Shown: one piece after another, positions 1-6,323 of the stretch
How positions within the stretch are numbered: the first letter of the stretch is position 1
How the letters are laid out: every line of letters starts with the position of its first letter
Source: UBA668 sp031366885
Lineage (GTDB): Bacteria; Actinomycetota; Acidimicrobiia; Acidimicrobiales; Ilumatobacteraceae
DNA: 8,203 nucleotides
Assembly: GCA_031366885.1 (NCBI GenBank)
Contig: JANLPB010000309.1
Location: 1-8,203 of the forward strand
Reading direction: 5' to 3'
Notes under the pieces: model-generated
What the model was told of the DNA's origin: nothing
Database searches by the model: none
What the model saw: only the letters and a program-made list of their open reading frames with translations
Program-made: the position numbers and the translations under genes

Positions 1-431
1 CGGCCGGCCGGGTCGGCGTACCAACCAGAGGGCACGGCGGGCGCGGCCGGTGCCGGGTTGTACGCAGGTGCTGGTGCGGGCGCATAGGCGGGGGTTGACG
101 TGTACGCGGGCGGTGCCTCGGCAATGGGGGCCAGCGGTGCGGTGTCCGGTGCGACTGCCCAACCGGCAGGCTCGGCAACCGCTGCGGCAGCGGCAGCTTC
201 GACGACGGGCGCGGCTGCAACGTGCGCGGCCTCTGCTGGCGCTTCCACCGCGGCTTCTTCGGCGGCGACCGCTCCGGCTGCGGCCTCTCGAGTGAGGAAG
301 GCGGTGACATCGCCGCCGGTGGGAACGATGCTGACCACCGACCAACCCTGCGCCGAGTGCTCGGTGAGCTGAGCGGCGAGCGCGGCGGGATCGAACGACG
401 AGGTGCTGATGGAGACGAATTCGGCGGACAT
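1..431 (-). CDS. DUF2510-motif protein with Ala/Pro-rich linker (3' end off window)
   Basis: This is the N-terminal 143 residues of a minus-strand gene that leaves the window at base 1. Residues 1-50 (starting MSAEFVSIST) form a small domain containing a GWSVVSIV strand, reminiscent of DUF4177-like folds. Residues 51-135 are a low-complexity Ala/Pro/Glu linker with several Pro-Ala-Tyr motifs. Residues 136-143 read GWYADPAG, the opening of the DUF2510 motif (GWYxDPxG) common in actinobacterial membrane and secreted proteins. Function is unknown. ATG at 431 is preferred, although it has no Shine-Dalgarno sequence. An in-frame GTG at 455 is also possible: it lies 7 nt after a TAGCCT hexamer. Codon use and the absence of stops over 143 codons support a real gene; the opposite-strand frames here look like shadows. 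Whether a membrane segment follows cannot be seen. Confidence 0.75.
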   Translation of the reverse strand, partial: MSAEFVSISTSSFDPAALAAQLTEHSAQGWSVVSIVPTGGDVTAFLTREAAAGAVAAEEAAVEAPAEAAHVAAAPVVEAAAAAAVAEPAGWAVAPDTAPLAPIAEAPPAYTSTPAYAPAPAPAYNPAPAAPAVPSGWYADPAG

Positions 432-462
432 GGGAGCGAACAGTAGCGCGCTCACTCCAACA

Positions 463-468
463 AGGCTA
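463..468 (-). promoter_or_regulatory. Possible -10 element for the DUF2510-motif gene
   Basis: The minus strand reads TAGCCT (TAnnnT type), 7 nt before the GTG at 455. A second TAnnnT hexamer, TACTGT, lies 8 nt before the ATG at 431. Neither has a convincing -35. Either could drive a leaderless or near-leaderless transcript. This is a weak call, resting on position only. Confidence 0.25.
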
Positions 469-498
469 TGGGCAGTGTCGATACGGATCAGGCAGGGC

Positions 499-1179
499 TC
501 AGGCGGGAAGGACCAGAGCGTGCACATCGGCGGCCGCAGGTGCGCCGTCGAACACCAAGGCGCCGTCTCGAAGTGCCAGCAACCGCTCCACGCGGTTCAC
601 GAACGCTAGCTCGTGGGTGGCAACCAAGAGCGTTGCCCCCGCCGCTGCCGCCTCGTCCAGCAATTCGAGCAGCGTGTTCTTCCCGGCTTGGTCGAGGCCC
701 ACGAATGGTTCGTCGACGAGCATCACATCGAAGGGCCGAACCATCGCGATTGCAATGGCGGCCTTCTGCCGTAGGCCGCGGCTGAACGTGGTCGGAATGT
801 CGTCGCGGCGCGCACTGAGCTGCAGACGCCCGAGCAGCGTCTCGGCCTTGTCCGCCCAATCGGTGACACCGTGCAAGCGACCTACGTATTCGAGGTGCTC
901 CCACAGCGAGAGGTCGTCGTAGAACGTCGGGGTGTCGCTCAGCCAGCTCAGCGCCGTGCGCGCCTTTTGGGTGCCCGCAAGGTGCCCGGAGATGAACGCC
1001 TCGCCGTCGGTGCTGTCCAGGATGCCGGCAGCCATCCGCAGCAGCGTCGTCTTGCCGCTGCCGTTGTGGCCGACCAGCGCGACATGCTGGCCCTGCGGCA
1101 CTTCCAGATCCAGAGGCAACAGCGCCGGGCGATCGCCGTAGTCCTTGGTCAGTTGATGGGTGCTGAGTGCTGCGCTCAT
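499..1179 (-). CDS. ABC transporter ATP-binding protein
   Basis: This 226-residue ABC ATPase would power the permease encoded just upstream. Walker A is GHNGSGKTT (37-45), Walker B is VMLVDEP with Asp156-Glu157, the D-loop is GLDQ (161-164) and the switch His is His189 in ATHE. The signature is SRGLRQ (133-138), a degenerate form of LSGGQ. The Q-loop glutamine appears replaced: the segment WLSDTP (79-84) aligns with LPQEP-type loops and puts Asp82 in that place. The overall pattern (YDDLSLWEHLEYVGRLHG) resembles the EcsA/CcmA-like subgroup that pairs with ABC-2 permeases. ATG at 1179 is chosen because AAAGGAG (1186-1192) lies 6 nt upstream and because it overlaps the permease stop as ATGA. 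The frame stays open far upstream, but that part is a shadow of the permease gene. The substrate is unknown. Confidence 0.93.
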   Translation of the reverse strand: MSAALSTHQLTKDYGDRPALLPLDLEVPQGQHVALVGHNGSGKTTLLRMAAGILDSTDGEAFISGHLAGTQKARTALSWLSDTPTFYDDLSLWEHLEYVGRLHGVTDWADKAETLLGRLQLSARRDDIPTTFSRGLRQKAAIAIAMVRPFDVMLVDEPFVGLDQAGKNTLLELLDEAAAAGATLLVATHELAFVNRVERLLALRDGALVFDGAPAAADVHALVLPA

Positions 1180-2843
1180 GCGCCGCTCCTTTGTGCTGCC
1201 TTTTGGGTCTGTGCGGCCTTTTGGGTCTCGGTGTGCGCACGGCCCTCGTCCATGAAACCGCGAATCTTCGCCCTCAGTCGGTCGCGTACCTTCACCCAGT
1301 AGCAGGTGGCGCTGATCACCAACAGGCTGCCGATCGACCCGCGGATGGCCGCCGCAACCACCGAGTCGCCAAGGGTGAGCGCGGCACGCGGGATGAGCAC
1401 GGTGGAGGTGCCGACGGCACTGACCAGCAGCGGCCACAGCAAGCGGATGACAGTCGTGAAGCCGGCCATCTCCGGCGGAATGAACGCCTGTTGGGTCGAG
1501 CCGCTGGACGGGTCCTTGGCGTCGCGCACGATGCTGATGATGCCTCCCGACACGCCGCCCAGCAGGGTGGGCAGTGCGAGGATCGCGGCAGGCGCGATGG
1601 CCTTGGAGTTGCCGCCGAGGGTGAGAACCGCGGCGACGGCGGTGACGACCGAGAGGGGCACCAGCGCCACGAGCGGAGCGGCAAGGTGGCGAGCCATCAG
1701 CTCGCCGCGGTCCACGGGGTAGCTGTCGTTGTAGTCGGGCTGGTCGACCTCCTGCGACAACGGCTCCATCACCTCCAGGCCGAGAACGAACCCCAGCAGC
1801 GCCGAGCCCAACATGGCGGGGGTGGTGCCGCGAACGGTGGCGCCCTGCAGCACCCCGATTGCGCCGGCAATGGCGGCCAGACGCACCAGCCGAGGGGCTG
1901 GGAAGCGCAACAGACCGTGCCAACCGCGACGCCATACGGTGGCAGTGAGGCTGACGCCGGTGGCGGGGCGCAAGCGCACCCACGGGCGGCGGCGGGCGGT
2001 CTCCTGGTTCAGCTGGCGGCGCAGCAAGATGACGGTGCGCAGGTCTTGCATCGTGACGGCGAAGCGCAGTTGAGCGACCAGTGCGCTGCGGCGCGACAGT
2101 GCCTCCAGCGAGATGCGGCGTAGAAGGAACAGGCCGGCAACGACCGCCGCCAGTGCGAGCCCGGCGGCGACGAGGTCAGCTGGGTGTTGCCGCCAACCCC
2201 ACAGGCCGAGGTCGCCGAAACGATCGGCGGGGCCGGGCACGTCGGTGGCGACCGCGACGGCCTGCCACGTGAAGATGCCCAGACCGGCGGCGGTGGCAAT
2301 CCAACGCGGCAGCCGCAGCGTGTGCGCGAGCAGGGCCGAGCCGCCCCACACCAGTGCGGCGGTGGCGCCGAACAACGCGCCACCGGCGCCCCACGCCATC
2401 AATGTCCCGGGCAGGCGGCGGCCGGCAAGTTGACCGACGATGGCTCCGGCGGTGGCGGCCGAGAAGACAGCGCCGCGGATGCGCTGGGTAGCGGGGCGCA
2501 GCAATGCGCGGCGGCGATCAACTGGGGAGAGCATGACGTGCACGACGTCGGCTGCTTCCAACGCGATTGGCCCACCCTGCGAGCCGCCACGCAGACCGGC
2601 CAGGAGGCCGAGGCAGACGACCAGGCCGAGTACGGCAGGCGCGTGTTGCGCGAACTGGGCAGCAGTGCTGGCGGCAACCTCCTCGTCCTTGATCGAGGCG
2701 CTGAGCCAGAGCACGCTGCCGCCACCGAAGATTGCGAGCAGATACACGCGGTAGGCGGCCTCGAACCACTCGATGTTGCCGAGGCGATGGAGCTGACGGG
2801 TACGCCGCAATTGGCGCAGCGCGGAGTAAGCAGTTTCGGTCAT
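1176..2843 (-). CDS. ABC-2-like multi-spanning permease, apparently two fused halves
   Basis: A 555-residue membrane protein with roughly 11-12 hydrophobic segments, including residues about 32-50, 68-85, 126-140, 147-175, 181-200, 224-242, 321-338, 341-358, 387-409, 417-438, 466-485 and 492-516. A PVDR motif occurs twice in equivalent places: SPVDRRRALLRP (106-117), and PVDRGELMARHL (376-387) 269 residues later. In ABC-2 permeases a P-x-x-R loop of this kind lies near the ATPase contact, so the protein looks like a tandem fusion of two half-permeases with a cytoplasmic linker at about 243-318. It may belong to the actinobacterial DUF6297-type group; that assignment is from memory. It starts 10 nt after the sseA stop and overlaps the ATPase start by ATGA, so the two subunits are probably translationally coupled. 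No strong Shine-Dalgarno is visible. The C-terminus has a TQKAAQ repeat. Substrate unknown. Confidence 0.85.
   Translation of the reverse strand: MTETAYSALRQLRRTRQLHRLGNIEWFEAAYRVYLLAIFGGGSVLWLSASIKDEEVAASTAAQFAQHAPAVLGLVVCLGLLAGLRGGSQGGPIALEAADVVHVMLSPVDRRRALLRPATQRIRGAVFSAATAGAIVGQLAGRRLPGTLMAWGAGGALFGATAALVWGGSALLAHTLRLPRWIATAAGLGIFTWQAVAVATDVPGPADRFGDLGLWGWRQHPADLVAAGLALAAVVAGLFLLRRISLEALSRRSALVAQLRFAVTMQDLRTVILLRRQLNQETARRRPWVRLRPATGVSLTATVWRRGWHGLLRFPAPRLVRLAAIAGAIGVLQGATVRGTTPAMLGSALLGFVLGLEVMEPLSQEVDQPDYNDSYPVDRGELMARHLAAPLVALVPLSVVTAVAAVLTLGGNSKAIAPAAILALPTLLGGVSGGIISIVRDAKDPSSGSTQQAFIPPEMAGFTTVIRLLWPLLVSAVGTSTVLIPRAALTLGDSVVAAAIRGSIGSLLVISATCYWVKVRDRLRAKIRGFMDEGRAHTETQKAAQTQKAAQRSGA
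1191..1226 (-). repeat. 18-bp tandem repeat at permease 3' end (TQKAAQ x2)
   Basis: Two adjacent 18-bp units, 1191-1208 and 1209-1226, match at 16 of 18 positions and encode TQKAAQ-TQKAAQ at residues 540-551 of the permease. The inner unit touches the Shine-Dalgarno of the ATPase gene (1186-1192). It looks like a small in-frame duplication in the hydrophilic tail. Confidence 0.8.
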
Positions 2844-2853
2844 GGTCTGGACG

Positions 2854-3708
2854 TCACAGTCCGCCGAGCTCCGCGTCGCGCTCCGGGTCGGCCGACCAAC
2901 CCGACCAGCTGGCCACGTACAGCCGCGGCGACGTCAGCCCGACGTGCTCCATCGCGAGGATGTTCATGCAGGCGCTGACACCGGACCCGCAGTAGGCGAC
3001 GCTGGGCGTGTCCGGTTGCGTGACACCGAGGGCGGCGTAGTGGGCCTTCAACTCATCGGCGGACAGCAGTTGGCCATCGTCGTTCAAGACCGCCGACCAG
3101 GGCGCACTGCGGGCGCCCGGAACGTGGCCGGGGCGGGGGTCGATGAGTGCCTGCTCCCCGGTGAAACGCGCAAGGGGGCGGGCGTCGATGACCACTCCAC
3201 CGTTGGCCGCGACGGCGAGAGTGTCGTCGGCCGTGGCAAGGCGGTCGGCCGGCCACGGTGCGGCGGTGAAGTTCGCGCGTTCGGGTTGGCGCGCCGGGCC
3301 CGTTTCGACGGCGAACCCAGCGTTGGCCCAGGCGGAGAGGCCACCGTTGAGTACCGCTGCGTTACGGCCGAGCATGCGCAGCATCACCACTAGTCGGCCC
3401 GCCGTCAACCCGCCGGTGTCGTCGTAGGCTACGACGACCGTGTCGTCGCCGATGCCGAGCCGGCCCATGGCCGCGGCGAACGCCTCGGGCGTGGGGAACG
3501 GGTGGCGGCCCTCGGTGGCGGGCAGACCCTCAGCGGCGAGCGCATGCTCGAGGTCAACCCACACCGCACCCCCGACGTGCGACTGCTCGAAGGCCGCCTT
3601 GCCGTCGCGACCGTCGAGGTACCAGCGAACGTCGGCGAGCACGAGGTTGCCGGTGTCCAGCTCGGCGACGGCTTGAGGGGCGACGACCGGGGCGATCACG
3701 GGCAGCAT
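2854..3708 (-). CDS. sseA: 3-mercaptopyruvate/thiosulfate sulfurtransferase, two rhodanese domains
   Basis: A 284-residue cytoplasmic sulfurtransferase of normal length for the SseA family, which moves sulfane sulfur from 3-mercaptopyruvate or thiosulfate to a thiol acceptor or cyanide through a Cys-persulfide. The N-terminal rhodanese domain (about 15-135; LADVRWYL, AYDDTGGLTAGR, LNGGLSAW) has Asp96/Asp97 where a catalytic Cys would be, as expected for the structural domain. The C-terminal domain (about 165-284) has VIDARP (173-178), GHVPGAR (194-200) and the active loop CGSGVSAC with Cys240. This loop matches the mercaptopyruvate type (CGSGVT) rather than the thiosulfate type (CRxGxT). ATG at 3708 is the longest start compatible with the divergent dsbB. 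GTG at 3699 is a good alternative, because AGGA lies 8 nt before it. It is first in the operon with the ABC transporter (10-nt gap). Confidence 0.93.
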   Translation of the reverse strand: MLPVIAPVVAPQAVAELDTGNLVLADVRWYLDGRDGKAAFEQSHVGGAVWVDLEHALAAEGLPATEGRHPFPTPEAFAAAMGRLGIGDDTVVVAYDDTGGLTAGRLVVMLRMLGRNAAVLNGGLSAWANAGFAVETGPARQPERANFTAAPWPADRLATADDTLAVAANGGVVIDARPLARFTGEQALIDPRPGHVPGARSAPWSAVLNDDGQLLSADELKAHYAALGVTQPDTPSVAYCGSGVSACMNILAMEHVGLTSPRLYVASWSGWSADPERDAELGGL

Positions 3709-3737
3709 CCTGCCAGCACATTCGCGTGATCGCGCGC

Positions 3738-3743
3738 CACAAT
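3738..3743 (+). promoter_or_regulatory. Candidate -10 element for leaderless dsbB transcript
   Basis: CACAAT ends 6 nt before the dsbB ATG (3750), which is the spacing expected if transcription begins at or next to the start codon. There is no separate Shine-Dalgarno at a useful distance; GGGGGA directly abuts the ATG. The same CACAATGGGG string precedes larB. The -35 region (about AGCACA, 3715-3720) is poor. Confidence 0.4.
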
Positions 3744-3749
3744 GGGGGA

Positions 3750-4349
3750 ATGTCGTACGACGCGATTTCCACACTTCACGACGTCGAGGCGGCACTCGCA
3801 ATCGTTGCCTTGGTCGGCGCCATTTTGATGGTGGCCGCCCGTCTGATTCCGTCGGTGGCAAGCGTTCGCTTCCTCGATGCTCTGTACCGCGTGCAACTGC
3901 CGCTGGCGGCGCTGGTCGCAGTGACGGCAACGTCGGGCAGTCTCTTCTTCAGCGAGTTCAACGAGCATTGGATTCCGTGTCGCTGGTGCTGGTTCCAGCG
4001 CATCTTCATGTACTCGCTGGCGGTCATTCTCACCGTGGCCGCCATTCGGCGCGATCGCAATGTGAAGTGGTTCGCGGTGCCGCTCGCGGCAATTGGTATC
4101 TGTTGCAGTTTTTGGCACATCCTCATCGAGCACCGGGTCGTGGAGGAATCGCAGGCCTGCCTGAGCGTGCAGAGCTGCGCGTCACCGTGGCGGGTTTCGT
4201 TCGGCACGCTGGGCTTCAACAACGACGGCGTGTTCGTGTGGACCGGCTTCCCGATCACTTTGGCAGTGATGGCATTCTGCGGTTTTGCTGCCATCCTTGC
4301 GTTGCTCCTCACCCCAGAACCCCTTAATTCCGATTCACCGGAGGCATAA
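3750..4349 (+). CDS. dsbB: DsbB/BdbC-like thiol:quinone disulfide oxidoreductase
   Basis: A 199-residue inner-membrane protein that would reoxidise a DsbA-like partner and pass electrons to quinone. Hydrophobic segments lie at about 13-33, 48-66, 84-99, 106-123 and 164-188. The first extracytoplasmic loop carries the redox pair in CRWCWFQR (Cys77, Cys80), the hallmark CxxC-x-x-Q-R of DsbB. The second loop has Cys137 and Cys143 (ACLSVQSCASPW), the second required pair. The C-terminal GFP[IT] context also fits the family. ATG at 3750 is chosen over an in-frame GTG at 3726 because a -10-like CACAAT sits 6 nt before it, which would make the GTG untranscribed. The next gene, a CPHC thioredoxin-fold protein, starts four bases after the TAA and is its likely substrate. 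It is divergent from sseA with only 41 bp between starts. Confidence 0.92.
   Translation: MSYDAISTLHDVEAALAIVALVGAILMVAARLIPSVASVRFLDALYRVQLPLAALVAVTATSGSLFFSEFNEHWIPCRWCWFQRIFMYSLAVILTVAAIRRDRNVKWFAVPLAAIGICCSFWHILIEHRVVEESQACLSVQSCASPWRVSFGTLGFNNDGVFVWTGFPITLAVMAFCGFAAILALLLTPEPLNSDSPEA
4340..4344 (+). promoter_or_regulatory. Ribosome binding site of the thioredoxin-fold gene
   Basis: GGAGG lies inside the last codons of dsbB, 9 nt before ATG 4354. It fixes the start of the downstream gene and rejects the longer in-frame extension that would begin within dsbB. Confidence 0.75.
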
Positions 4350-4353
4350 GAAG

Positions 4354-5082
4354 ATGGCCAACCGTCAGCGGGCCGAGGCCCGCCGCAAGGCACAGGCAAA
4401 GGCAGCCCACTCGTCAGCAGAAGGCGGTGGTAGCAGGACCGGTGTTTGGATCGGCCTCGCCGCGGTCATCGCATTGGTCGTGGGCATCATCGTGTTCGCC
4501 AGCCGCGACGACTCTGGCTCCAGCTCTGCCACCGACACCACGATCGGGTCGTCGCTGCCGGTCAGCCAGCCGGTCACTGTCACCGGCGAGCCGCTGGCGG
4601 CCTTCGATGCCGCCAACAGCCCCGACCCGGCAGTAGGGGTCGACGCACCATTGCTGTCCGGTCTCAATTTTGCCAGCGAGCCGATTGTGATCGACCCCGC
4701 GACCAAAGGCCCGTACATGCTGGTCTTCCTGGCGCACTGGTGCCCCCACTGCAACGCGGAGGTGCCCCGCCTCAATGACTGGAAGCACAGCGGCGCGGTG
4801 CCGGCGGAGCTGAACGTGATCGGTGTCGCGACTGCCGTCTCGGCAACTGCAGCCAACTATCCGCCCGCCACCTGGTTCTCCAACAAGGGTTGGGAATGGC
4901 CGGTCATGGTCGACGAAGCGACGGGCGATGGTGCCGCCGGAAAGGCGGCCGTCGCGTACGGCGCAACTGGTTGGCCGTACTTCGTCATCGTCGGCGCCGA
5001 TGGCAAGGTCAAGGTTCGCGTCTCGGGCGAGGTCGAGATCTCCGAGCTTCAGACCATCGTCGACGCCGCACTGGCCGCCTGA
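4354..5082 (+). CDS. Membrane-anchored DsbA/TlpA-like thioredoxin-fold protein
   Basis: A 242-residue protein with a basic cytoplasmic N-terminus (1-30), one membrane anchor (31-49, VWIGLAAVIALVVGIIVFA), a Ser/Thr/Asp linker (51-75) and an extracytoplasmic thioredoxin domain (about 95-240). The active site is HWCPHCNAEVP with Cys130 and Cys133. CPHC is the dipeptide of DsbA-type oxidases, while the surrounding frame looks more like TlpA/ResA thioredoxins. The cis-proline is Pro208 in GWPYFVIVGADGKV. Given the dsbB just upstream (4-nt gap, same operon), the most likely role is oxidation of cysteines in secreted proteins, with DsbB regenerating it. A reductase role, as in cytochrome c maturation, is the alternative. 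Its last 34 bases overlap the 3' end of larC on the other strand. No terminator is visible. Confidence 0.9.
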   Translation: MANRQRAEARRKAQAKAAHSSAEGGGSRTGVWIGLAAVIALVVGIIVFASRDDSGSSSATDTTIGSSLPVSQPVTVTGEPLAAFDAANSPDPAVGVDAPLLSGLNFASEPIVIDPATKGPYMLVFLAHWCPHCNAEVPRLNDWKHSGAVPAELNVIGVATAVSATAANYPPATWFSNKGWEWPVMVDEATGDGAAGKAAVAYGATGWPYFVIVGADGKVKVRVSGEVEISELQTIVDAALAA

Positions 5083-6323
5083 GCCAGTACATCGCGTAGC
5101 GGCAACCCGAGCGCGACCGCTGCAGCTGCAGCGTCGTCGTGTTCGGGTTTGGCGCGACCGGCCGCCACTTTCAGTCTGATCGGGTAGCCATGTACGTACA
5201 CCACCGTTTCGGTGCGCAGCTGCGGCCAGCGCTGCACGAGGCTGCCGCGCATACCCAACGAGCCGGTCTCGCGTAAGAGCACCGCGCCGACGGCGGCGGC
5301 GTGAGCGGGGTCGCACAGCGCGTGCACCGTGTGCGCGGGCCGACCTTTCTTCATCACGATCGGGCTGGCCCACGCGTCGTGTGCGCCAGCGCTGAGGAGG
5401 GCGACGATGGTATGAGCCAGCACCTCGCCGGTGACGTCGTCGACGTTCACTTCCAAGAGCTGCGCTGGTTGACCCGGATCGGGAGTGTTGTTGGGCGCGG
5501 TCTGGGTGCCGATGACGACCTGCACGACGTTGGGTCTGCCGGGGATGTCGGCGGTGCCGGCGCCGTAGCCGACGCTGTGGACCGTCATCGCCGGCATCGG
5601 GCCGAACTCGTCGGCGAGGGCGACCATCAGCGCAACGCCGGTCGGCGTGGCCAGTTCCTTGGGGTCGGCGATGCCGCGGCTGGGTGCGTGTCGGCGGGCG
5701 AGCAACTCCATCACGGCCGGCGCTGGGTTGGGGATCTCGCCGTGCGCAGCGCGCACGGTGCCTTGGCCGACAGTGATCGGGCTACACACAATGCGGGCGA
5801 TGTCGAGGACTTCCAGCGCAGCGCAGGTGCCGACGATGTCGATGATGGCGTCGACCGAGCCGACCTCGTGAAACTCCACATCATCGGCGGGCACGCCGTG
5901 CATCGTCCCCTCGACTTCGGCCAGCGCCCGAAACACTCGCTGTGCCCGGTCCGCTACGCGCTCGGGTAGGTCAGACTTTTCGATGATGGCCCGAATCGCC
6001 GAGTACGGACGATGCTCGCCGTGGTCATGGTGATCGTGGTGGTCGTGGTCGTCGTGGTGGTCGTGGTCGTCGTGGTCGTCGTGGTCGTGATCTGCGAACG
6101 TCGCCACTACGGCTTTGGTCGCCGACAGGCCGCAGCGCATCGCTGGCTCGAAGCTCAGCGCGTAGTCGTCAATCGCCAAGCCGGCGACGATCTCCGCCAC
6201 CTTCATCGGGTCGGCGCCGGCGTGGACCAGCGACGCCATGGTCATGTCGCCTGCCGTTCCCGCGAAGCAGTGGAACCATGCCGTGCGGCCGGCAACATCT
6301 CCGTCGTGTAACCCGCTCGTCAT
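5049..6323 (-). CDS. larC: Pyridinium-3,5-bisthiocarboxylate mononucleotide nickel chelatase LarC
   Basis: A 424-residue LarC, the CTP-dependent enzyme that inserts nickel into the bis-thio pyridinium nucleotide to give the NPN cofactor of lactate racemase and related enzymes. Family motifs in order: HCFAGTAGDMTMASL (18-32), FHEVGSVDAIIDIVG (151-165), GTVRAAHGEIPNPAPAV (188-204), ATPTGVA (225-231), GYGAGTADIPGRPN (252-265), NVDDVTGE (293-300), PIVMKKGRPA (321-330), ETGSLGMR (352-359) and AKPEHDD (391-397). Residues 78-104 are an almost pure His/Asp run (13 His, 12 Asp), probably a metal-binding insert. It is one uninterrupted frame, unlike lactobacilli, where larC is split and needs a frameshift. 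ATG 6323 has AAGGA 7 nt upstream (6331-6335) and overlaps the larB stop as ATGA. Its 3' end overlaps the convergent thioredoxin gene. Confidence 0.95.
   Translation of the reverse strand: MTSGLHDGDVAGRTAWFHCFAGTAGDMTMASLVHAGADPMKVAEIVAGLAIDDYALSFEPAMRCGLSATKAVVATFADHDHDDHDDHDHHDDHDHHDHHDHGEHRPYSAIRAIIEKSDLPERVADRAQRVFRALAEVEGTMHGVPADDVEFHEVGSVDAIIDIVGTCAALEVLDIARIVCSPITVGQGTVRAAHGEIPNPAPAVMELLARRHAPSRGIADPKELATPTGVALMVALADEFGPMPAMTVHSVGYGAGTADIPGRPNVVQVVIGTQTAPNNTPDPGQPAQLLEVNVDDVTGEVLAHTIVALLSAGAHDAWASPIVMKKGRPAHTVHALCDPAHAAAVGAVLLRETGSLGMRGSLVQRWPQLRTETVVYVHGYPIRLKVAAGRAKPEHDDAAAAAVALGLPLRDVLAQAASAASTMV
6036..6089 (-). repeat. 18-bp tandem repeat encoding the His/Asp tract of LarC
   Basis: On the plus strand the 18-bp unit at 6036-6053 is repeated exactly at 6054-6071, followed by a diverged third block to 6089. 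All are made of GTGGTC/GTCGTG hexamers. Read on the minus strand the units are in frame and encode a DDHDHH-type repeat, so copy-number change would alter the tract length without breaking larC. The plus-strand reading as poly-valine is a shadow. Confidence 0.9.

Noticed and set aside
1180..1983. Upstream in-frame extension of the ABC ATPase to 494 residues
   Set aside because: The added part is an out-of-frame reading of the permease. A strong Shine-Dalgarno and ATGA overlap place the start at 1179.
1167..2123. A long plus-strand open frame (318 codons) opposite the permease gene
   Set aside because: Composition is Arg/Gly/Gln-rich and low in hydrophobic order, with no recognisable motif. 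The minus-strand permease has membrane segments and operon spacing, so this is a GC-driven shadow.
3752..3761. 10-bp perfect palindrome GTCGTACGAC just inside dsbB
   Set aside because: It lies within coding sequence, has no partner copies here, and such short palindromes are common by chance in this base composition.
3709..3930. Upstream in-frame extension of SseA to 358 residues
   Set aside because: It would run through the divergent dsbB gene and adds Arg/Pro-rich sequence not found in the family.
5301..5969. Plus-strand 222-codon open frame opposite larC
   Set aside because: No motif, Arg/Asp/Gly-rich shadow composition, and larC motifs run through the whole region on the other strand.
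6012..6311. Plus-strand frame beginning with a run of about 18 valines, looking like a membrane segment
   Set aside because: It is the reverse reading of the LarC His/Asp repeat. The rest has no membrane or domain character.
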